DNA from: Acholoe squamosa
Lineage: Eukaryota; Annelida; Polychaeta; Phyllodocida; Polynoidae
NCBI GenBank assembly: GCA_949317995.1
Contig: OX439039.1
Location: 71,620,002-71,684,001 of the forward strand
Reading direction: 5' to 3'
DNA: 64,000 bases
Every line of letters starts with the position of its first letter. Within the stretch, counting starts at the first letter, position 1. Below, piece by piece: positions 56,161 to 64,000 of the stretch. The notes beneath the pieces were generated by a model that saw only the letters and a list, made by a program, of their open reading frames with translations, was not told where the DNA came from and did not search any database. The position numbers were made by a program, and so were the translations under genes.

Positions 56161-57252
56161 GGTTATGGATTCTGATACACAGTATCATATGCCTTTGACA
56201 AGGTTAATTACATTTCCATGGACATTTAGAGAATCATTCAGGATGATAATTTAGGTATTGGTCTTACAGTTACACTGGCTTCTAAAGTGTATAGTTTTTT
56301 AATTATAGTTGGGTCGTGGAAATACCTTTCTGTTATAGCAACTAAAGCAACGACAAAGCAATGTCATATAATATAAGATGCATGCATCTTACGAACTGAC
56401 CTTTCAAGCACACCTAAATGTTGACAACTGTGCCCCAGCTGACAGGTTTTAGATATTCACTAATACACATTATTGTACTAAATGTTAAAAAGGGGAACAC
56501 TTATTATACATTTTGATAGATTAAGGCAGAAAAAGAAATCTAAATTTTATCGTGGGTCAGAATAGAAAGTTGGCACGAGTATAAAATACATGAAGCTACC
56601 CCTTTTTTATCAATGACACATGCTCGCTCTGTTTAGTTTAATATGTCAGATGAAATGTATGTGATTGTACACCAAGATCATAGGGGCCACTGAGAACCCA
56701 CATGTAGAATACTGCATGTATTCATATAGTCCCCAGTGCATTATCTTCTTTTATAACATAAAGCAATTGGTTTACACCATTGAGTATATACATAAAGATG
56801 TGTTAGTTGACAAATTCAAGAATGAATGCACATCTATTGGCCAAGCCACTTGTAGGACAGGCAATTGTCTTCCACTTCTAATCACATCATATCTACATGC
56901 ATTTCCATATTTATTCATTCTATCGTTTTCATTGCTAGCATTCTGAAGGGAGATATATTTTCATGAATGTGTAGGCAACAACGTGACTGGTAGACCGATC
57001 TGACAAGCACATCTGAATTCAATTATATTGATACTGACGCATGTTCCGGAAGAGAGGATTCTCTGATAGGTCATTGATTGTGGATACTCTGGGACTTGAA
57101 ATTATTGCTTGGATACATACAGAAACCTGAGCTATAGGTAATATTATGTGTCCCCATTATGTTGTCAAATTCTTGTAAAATTCTGCATATTGTCAGAGAC
57201 GTTCGTAGTCCAAAAGTAAGTCCAAAGTCCAAAGACCTTTTCCACGTGTACT
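56161..57252. other. No gene recognised
   Basis: A 93-codon plus-strand frame (56665-56946) lacks any motif. Confidence 0.5.
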
Positions 57253-57862
57253 GAGACCTGTTTCACAAGGGCCACATACTAGTGACATAGACTTAAGAGC
57301 AAGATACTCGTAAGGTGGTGTTAAGATCAATCATTGGATTCATTGGTCATGTCTCCATAGCTCACTCTTAGTAGAAGGTGTTTCAAAAGGATATTGGGAT
57401 TGAAGCTTACTAGTAAAGAGTCAATGTAAGAGTGACATATGACCAACATAAAGTAGCTGATTTATGTGGAAGGTTGAGGGTACACATAAATCGGAAAAAT
57501 CATATCAATTAGTGGAATCCCACATATCTTTTTAATCCATGATGTCAGGAATATATCAAAATGAAATACCCTTTTATAATACCTTTTTATATTGTGAAAT
57601 AACAAAGTAGAGGCACATTCTGCACCTGGGAGATTGATCTTACTAGCTGAATGATTGGTCTACGAGTGACCTAAGGACTGATCTTGATTACTGCCCCTAT
57701 GTCCAATTGACAGCTGTTTCTAAAGGACCAGTCTTAAGTTCCAATACTAGTGACAGCTTGTTCCGAAACACTAGTAGTCATTCCCAAATGACTGATCTTA
57801 AGTTGTCACTAGTAGAGTGGAAAGATCGATCTTAAATAAGGAATGCTTATGAAACAGGTCTC
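57253..57862. mobile_element. Inverted-repeat DNA element of about 610 bp
   Basis: GAGACCTGTTTCA at the left pairs exactly with TGAAACAGGTCTC at the right (13 bp). Internal words around ACTAGT and CTTAAG repeat in both orientations. No coding sequence. Confidence 0.65.
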
Positions 57863-58005
57863 TGGGTTCATTTCTCCTAAGTAAAATCAACTGATATATC
57901 CACACTGACATTATACGGACATGCAAAGATTAAGTAAGCAGAATTAAGGATGACCAATGTCTTAGGAGGCCATTCCTTTTAGAGTAAAAGACACCCCCCT
58001 CCCCT

Positions 58006-58649
58006 GGAGGTTAATTCAAAAGGCTCTGCCATCGCTACCTGTGCGATGTTAGCATAGGCACATCTCATACCATCTCATAAGACCTAGTCTTAGTGGTGTT
58101 AGGCTAGTCAGGAACAGCAAGTACTATGCAGTCCTTCACTATTCCAGTTCCAGTAGTAACACCACCCCTTATGTTAGTCTGAGAAAGGATAGTGGTTTCC
58201 CCTGAGTGCAAGTGCACCTGTGAGGGGACATTCCTCCTCTCAAGAGTGAATGCAACTGCTGAGAGTCCTTGAGGGCTCTTGAGTCTACTCATGCATTAAG
58301 GGCATAGTAACATCATGCTTCCCTTCTCTCTTTTAGTTGGTGACATACTTGAAGACATTTCAGGGTCAAGTGCACCCAACAGGGTATATATAATTAGCAG
58401 AACCCCAGTGTAGCCACTCTTGAGAGAACGAGTTTTCTCACTGCTATTTTTGGTCTTCCACTGCTATTTTTTCTATATGGACCTGTTGTCACTGTGCACA
58501 GTGTGTCCTGCTTGGAATAGTGAAAGCAGGGCTGAGGCTAACAGCACTCACTAAAAAGTAGCTGACCTTACAATCGCAGTAAGGAATAAGGGAGGGAAAT
58601 CAGTAACATTGCATAGGTAGCGATGGCAGAGCCTTTTGAATTAACCTCC
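58006..58649. mobile_element. DNA transposon with 46-bp near-perfect inverted repeats
   Basis: The left end GGAGGTTAATTCAAAAGGCT and the following bases to about 58051 are repeated inverted at 58604-58649 with two mismatches. Length 644 bp. No transposase frame found. The long, well preserved ends indicate a young non-autonomous element. TTAA occurs at both ends inside the repeat, but no clear target duplication is visible outside it. Confidence 0.85.
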
Positions 58650-59546
58650 TGAGGCTGCACAAAGGAAACATTTGGCCCTAGTAGCCTTAAGGTGAAGGTG
58701 GAGGAAATAGCATTTAATTTATGAGAGAAAAAAAAACTTTGCATGTCTATATTGGAAGGTCCGCTCGAGGGAATGTGAGATACATTGCTGTTGTTTAAGC
58801 ATATGGGCTTTTCATATCCAGCATGAAGGAAAAAGTGAAGTCAGTTAGTGGCACTATAATTCACAACCAGCTACAGCAAGAGGCTGTTATCTTCGTACCG
58901 TTCTGCATCTGAGCTCTTGGACCTTTGATGGGATGTTCAATGCCCCCTTTCAAGAGGTTGTTCAGTGACAAAAATAGTAGGAGCAGAGCCAGCAGGGTCT
59001 TGCACATAAGGGAATAGGTACCTCTGTCAAAAAAGTGCCTCACCTGCAGATTTCAGTCCTGGCATATTTTTTTCTTTTCATTTTACACAGAAGTGGTCAA
59101 GAAGTGAGGTGCCAGAAAAGTATGATGTAAGTAGGTCACTTTTAAGGAGTAGCCAAGTACCTTCTCATAACTATCAAGGCTACTCAAAATGATATCAGGA
59201 AAGAGAGAGTCAGAGAGGAAGGCATCTCTATAATTATGCAATACAGACTATTTTTAAACAATGCAGGTGGCCCCTCACTCTATTGTGGTGAGTGGAAGTT
59301 GAAGGGTGAAATAGAATGTGAATTTTTAAATTGAGTGCCTACTTGCTCAGTGCTCTCATTAGCTTATTTGTAATACCCTCCACGACCTCCTGCCCATAAC
59401 ACCTGCCCTATACTTACCTTGTACACCTGCCACACTCCCCACAATCCAGCCACGATAAGAGGCACCTACAGGCACAGGTGTATGTGTAATTAGATCCACT
59501 ATGTTCTTTAACACTTAAAGGGCACCACAGGTCTTAAACTCACGAT
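58650..59546. other. No gene recognised
   Basis: No motif or repeat edge was seen. Confidence 0.5.
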
Positions 59547-59664
59547 GGGGTCGTCCATAAATTACGTCATGTTTGTTCTGTTTTTGTTTGTTTTTTCCTT
59601 TTTTTATAGGAAGTATGGACCCCCACCCTCCGCCTACTGCATGACGTCATCTGTGCATGGCCCC
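59547..59664. mobile_element. Short GACGTCAT inverted-repeat element, copy 3
   Basis: GGGGTCGTCCATAAATTACG at the left and GCATGGCCCC at the right are diverged complements around TACGTCATG / CATGACGTCAT. Length 118 bp. GTCCATAAATTACGTCA-type tips are, to my knowledge, widespread in animal genomes. Confidence 0.7.
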
Positions 59665-62285
59665 TATGCTCCTTTTGCATTTTGGTGTATTTTGTATTCG
59701 TGGATCAGGCTGGCCCTTTTAAGAATGTACGCCCAGGATTGAACACCGATTCTGTAATTTTGTGAGTTATCAAATGGACATAAGTCTTGAAACACTTTGT
59801 CTCCTTGTACTCTTGGTTTAGTACCTAACCATATACATAATACATGAATATATATATGCATATGTTATGCTTACATACATTCATGCCTACCTTTCAGTGT
59901 ATCATAGATGTGTCCATAAACTGGAATATGAATTTTTTGTTGATAGGCATTTGAGCGCCTTATATCCAGGTATATTCGTTCTGAACATGGATTCATTTGC
60001 TAAATGTTAGAATGACTTGATTTGCATCTGAATAACAATTATATGCTCTCCTGATTTTCAAATTCTGCTCATGAAAGCACATTTAACTGAATGCCCTCCA
60101 TACTGTGCTCACACGGAACGTTAGCAGACATTGGAGTTTTGTCCTGACTACTGAAATCATATGCCAGGTAACAGCTAATTTGAATATGATATCCGGCACT
60201 CTATAGTTAATCAGTGTCCCAAGCCTTTCACATTAATGGCCCTATATAATATTTCCCTTCACAGTAAACTGAGGGGAGGTGATGTAAATCAATCCATCAC
60301 AAAACATAGTGCCCATTAGCTGCTGTTCTGAATTTGAGAAAAATATGGGATGACAGGGGTGGGTTGCACACCTATAATTGAGATGTGGATAGACGTGAAG
60401 CACAGTATGTGTGGATATTAAATTTACATGATAAGCTGTGGCAGTACAGAATCCTTACTGTTATATGCATGTGTTGTAGTCTGCAGTGTTTCTGCCTGTG
60501 GGGATGGTGTTGGGGTCTAGGTAGATTTGGTGTCAAAGGAAAATTCAAACCTCTACATAATTAGAATCTAGAAACAGCAGTGGAAGGAGACCTTTAAAAA
60601 GGGATATTTTCTTATTGAACTGGTGCCTCATGCATAAGAAATGAAAAAGAGATGTTTGAGGAATTATTGGTCACTGGGACTCGCATTTCAGGGGTTAAAA
60701 TCAAAGCATTAGGGGCACATAGGGAACGCATACATTTTGCAGTTCCCATGGAACAAAGACGACATTGATCAATGAAAGTTTTGAGCTTAAATTTGAGGGA
60801 TCGCTGATATGATGAAAAGGTTTAAAGCATTCCCCTAATATTTGTGTATGACACCGTAACAGTATAACCAGGTAAGGTGGAAATCGATACTGCATATTGG
60901 GTACATTTTCAAATCTTACGTTCTCGCTTATGGATTTTTGAGAACCTGTTCTCAGATAACTACACCAATTAGTTGGGTTCCCTTGTATAACAAATTAAAC
61001 CAAAACGATGGGTTCACTTATAGGACAATGCGAAATAGTCAGTAGCCTCCCTTGGTAGGATATACCTGCTTGTGCAACATCTAAATTAATTGCCACAGAC
61101 ACCACAAAGAAAAAAAACAATAAAAAGAAATTGATTCAATTACTGGTACGTCATTTTACGTACGCATTTTAAGTATTTTATGTATGTCTAGTCCTGTTCC
61201 GTACATGCTCCAAACAGGGCTGAAAAAAACAGGAGGATAGACAACCTTGTTATTACCTAAACATCATGATATCAAATTTAATACACCTGTATATATAGAT
61301 CACAGTGTAGTATATTGCGCCATCATATCACTTATCCGAGATAGTATACCGAGCCAAAATTAGCCACTGATCAAAGATATTAGATCAGCAGTACACAGGG
61401 AGTATGGTGGACTATCTAGCTGAACTAACAAGACCAAATGTCACAGTAAACACGCTGTAAGGTTGACTTTGTTCATCTGACCTTTACAACCTGTGTATGG
61501 TGCCAGGCAGTGGGACACGCATGGTGTCACCTGGTGTTATTCATAAATAAAGTGCCACATTAAGTTGATAGGAATTAGAAGAAATTGGAACATAAGTGTA
61601 TGCTGAATTAGTATTTTTCTTTAAACTTCTTTTCATCAGAATCTGCAATAATGTGTCATTTTACGGATCTATATCAAACAACTAAGGGAAAGCCATTTGA
61701 ATTGATTTAGCAGAAATCACTGAATCAAATGGTTTCATTCTGCTCATTTCTATTGGTACTAAATTGCTACAACCATACTTTTCAGAATTATGAAATATTT
61801 CCCCGGCGGGCAAGGGTATTTTTTTCAATCCTTAATCTCCCTAAGCAAGATCTGCTTTTGGGAAATCTCCCTGAGCAAGGGTCCGTTTTGGGTAAAAAAA
61901 GATAATGCCGCGAACGCAGATTATTTTTTTCATGAAACTGCTTAAAGTGGGGGTCAAATTCAATTATTTTCCCAACATTTTTTCTCCAAAATAGATATTT
62001 TTATTTCACATCTCCATAATTAAGGGTCTATTTTCTTCAAAATCTCTCTAAGCAAGGGTAAGATTTGCGGAAACTCCAGCCGCACACCCATGTCACCCCG
62101 GAACATTTCCAACCTGTAGTATATAGACTGCTTTACATATAAGCATCTACGCAATGCCTACACTGCATATAAAAAAAAATGATTGATTTCGAAGAGCTTT
62201 GATATAAAAGAAAATGTATAAATAACACAACTGAAGAAAACTGCTGGTTACATATTATATATATTTTCTATCAATCAATAAGATA
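59665..62285. other. No gene recognised; short repeated word
   Basis: AATCTCCCTAAGCAAG-like words occur at 61840, 61864 and 62041, suggesting a small local repeat. The rest is AT-rich without motif. Confidence 0.5.
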
Positions 62286-62862
62286 AGGTGAGGCTCCACT
62301 ACATGATTTTTCTTGAAAATCGGAGCTATTTTCACAAAAGCAGACACAAACACAGATTATAGAGTGGTATTTGTTATTATTTCAAAGTGTAAATAGAAGA
62401 TTGAGAGAGCTTTTTGTTTATGTGGGGAAGGCTTTGTGTACAATCTCAGGCACATTTCTGTTGCCAAAAGATGTTTTTGTTTACTAAATCAAGTTGACCT
62501 AATGTAAATATTGCTGACTTTCACACTGATGACTCTCTGCAACTCAATATCAGACAGGTTTGATTTTTACAGTACAAGACCCTGCGATCTGTGTGACTGC
62601 TGTGTTGTTATTTACATTTTGCTGTGTTGATGTTTACAGATTGAACTCCCACCCAATCACAGAGTCTGTGCAGGTGCAGGTTAGTTGGTAAATATGGCAC
62701 ACAAGGAGAGAGATCACCCATAAAATAACCCCTGAAATCTCATGTTTACAATTTTGAATCTCATGTTTACAATATAGGAATGTCAACACCCTATACCTTA
62801 GGCACTATAGGGATAGAATTAGTTGAGAATGTACCAAAAAATCGCGTAGTGGAGCCTCACCT
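62286..62862. mobile_element. DNA transposon with AGGTGAGGCTCCACTAC termini
   Basis: The first and last 26 bases are inverted copies with two mismatches. ATA borders both ends and could be the target duplication. Length 577 bp, no transposase frame. Confidence 0.85.
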
Positions 62863-63242
62863 ATAGTCTACAGACATCCGATTTGTATAAAGTATTATGG
62901 CACTGGCATCCTTTGGCAGATTTCCTTGGATCCTTTTAGTGTTTTCTGTAGTTGGGGAGAAGTAGTGCTGCCTGGGTATAGAGAAGATCAATGAATGTGT
63001 ACTCCCATATGTATGTCATCATGATTATGGTTCTCCATTGAAGCCTACGTACACAGGCCATCGTCACCTGCACAAGGTGCCAATACAACTACTTTACACA
63101 TAAACCTGCATGAGCTTAGGTTTTTATCGATTTTTATGTCTCTACACTGAATGGTTAGTCTATATAGATGCGTTTTCCCCCATTAAATAATTCTTTTATT
63201 CCGCGTTGACTGGAGTCCTGATAGCAGTTTAGCGTTAAGGAC
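62863..63242. other. No gene recognised
   Basis: Nothing identified. Confidence 0.5.
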
Positions 63243-63297
63243 GATTTTTTTTTTTGATTTTTTTTTTTGATTTTTTCGTCTTTTTGATTTTTTTGAG
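63243..63297. repeat. Poly-T / GATTTTTT simple repeat
   Basis: Five T-runs separated by GA or CG. Simple sequence. Confidence 0.85.
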
Positions 63298-63390
63298 TCA
63301 TACTATGGCTTAACATAATTCATTTTGGCAGTATAACGATCGAGCAATAAAGTCAACATAATTGCGATATACAATGATTATCACAGTTAT

Positions 63391-63428
63391 ATTGCATGTG
63401 TTGTGTCGTAAGATACAACACATGCAAT
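63391..63428. repeat. Perfect 14-bp stem-loop
   Basis: ATTGCATGTGTTGT and ACAACACATGCAAT are exact complements around a 10-base loop. This could be the relic of a foldback element. Confidence 0.7.
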
Positions 63429-63717
63429 TAGGTACATCCATTGAACCATGTAAGTCTTACATACACTCATACAGGTTTGAAATTAAAGATGGGATTTCTT
63501 TTTGGTTTTAAATGCCTGAATGATATAGTGGGCTGTCTTCCCAACTCGGTCATAGTGCCATAGTGGAGGAGGAATACGTTTTTTTGTTTTTTTTTGTTCA
63601 CCAAACAATGATTTAATAAACTAGACAATAGGACTTTAAAAGACAGTACCCTATATTCATGCTGAGGTATTATTTTGATAGTCTTTATATCACCACTGCG
63701 ATGCATCTTGTCCAATT

Positions 63718-63832
63718 ATGATGTCATCAGATAACCCTGCTGCTTACCTCTATAATGACACCCAGGTCACTGATTATGTCAGAATGTTTTATATGATACA
63801 AAGGCTATGAAAATACGCTGTCGTGAAAATAG
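63718..63832. repeat. Fragment related to the element at 33838-34295
   Basis: GATAACCCTGCTGC and CTCTATARTGAC, then a TGTCRTGAAAATAGGCC-like tail, follow the right half of that element, diverged. No gene was recognised between here and the window end. Confidence 0.55.
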
Positions 63833-64000
63833 GCCACTGTTTTCTTTAAACCATGGCTCTCTCTGTATATATAGACAATATTCGTCGACCTGTGTCTGAT
63901 ACAATTTTCCTAGAGGCACGAGAGGTGTTTGGAGGTGCAATGGCATTTGTGCTTGCAATGTTATTTGTAATAAAATTAGACATCTTTTTAATTGAAAGAC

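Overview
The window looks like nuclear DNA of a multicellular animal, most likely a marine invertebrate. It is AT-rich, has no operons or bacterial-style gene packing, and is filled with decayed transposable elements of animal type: a Ty3/gypsy retrotransposon, three tyrosine-recombinase (DIRS/PAT-type) retrotransposons, tRNA-derived SINE-like heads and at least fifteen short inverted-repeat DNA elements. The species cannot be fixed from the sequence. An echinoderm, hemichordate or lancelet would fit the mix, but that is only an inference. No complete host gene was recognised.

Layout. 1-3.2 kb: the 3' part of a Ty3/gypsy element with intact RT, RNase H and integrase and a candidate short LTR. 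3.2-9.2 kb: foldback and G-rich inverted-repeat elements and a diverged direct repeat. 9.2-13.6 kb, minus strand: a PAT-like retrotransposon encoding Gag, RT, RNase H and tyrosine recombinase, broken by stops and frameshifts. 13.6-25.6 kb: a perfect 301-bp tandem duplication, a 300-bp palindrome, several inverted-repeat elements and a 1.1-kb array of a TTGGGTCAA motif that flips orientation half way. 17.1-32.3 kb: three paralogous copies of a segment of about 2 kb. The third copy was split by a DIRS-type element (28.1-30.6 kb) and by a DNA transposon (30.6-31.3 kb), and the second copy shows the unoccupied sites.

33.1-33.8 kb is a 77-bp tandem array. 37.1-38.2 kb has two open frames; the larger resembles the membrane-proximal part of a retroelement or viral envelope protein. 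A DNA transposon (38.2-39.4 kb) separates them from a GC-richer decayed coding stretch (39.5-40.1 kb). 40.8-44.75 kb is a second PAT-like element, plus strand, which keeps the A1 / genes / B1-A2-B2 split-direct-repeat layout and an open recombinase frame. At 45.69-45.84 kb a candidate exon has the first five zinc-ligand positions of a DM (Doublesex/DMRT) domain. From 46 kb to the end only inverted-repeat elements, two tRNA-like SINE heads and minisatellites were recognised.

How parts relate: the two PAT-like copies are sister elements with the same Gag zinc-finger pair, the same RT/RNase H/recombinase order and the same 5' terminal motif. Each helps to read the damage in the other. All coordinates of non-coding repeats were read by eye and may be off by a few bases.
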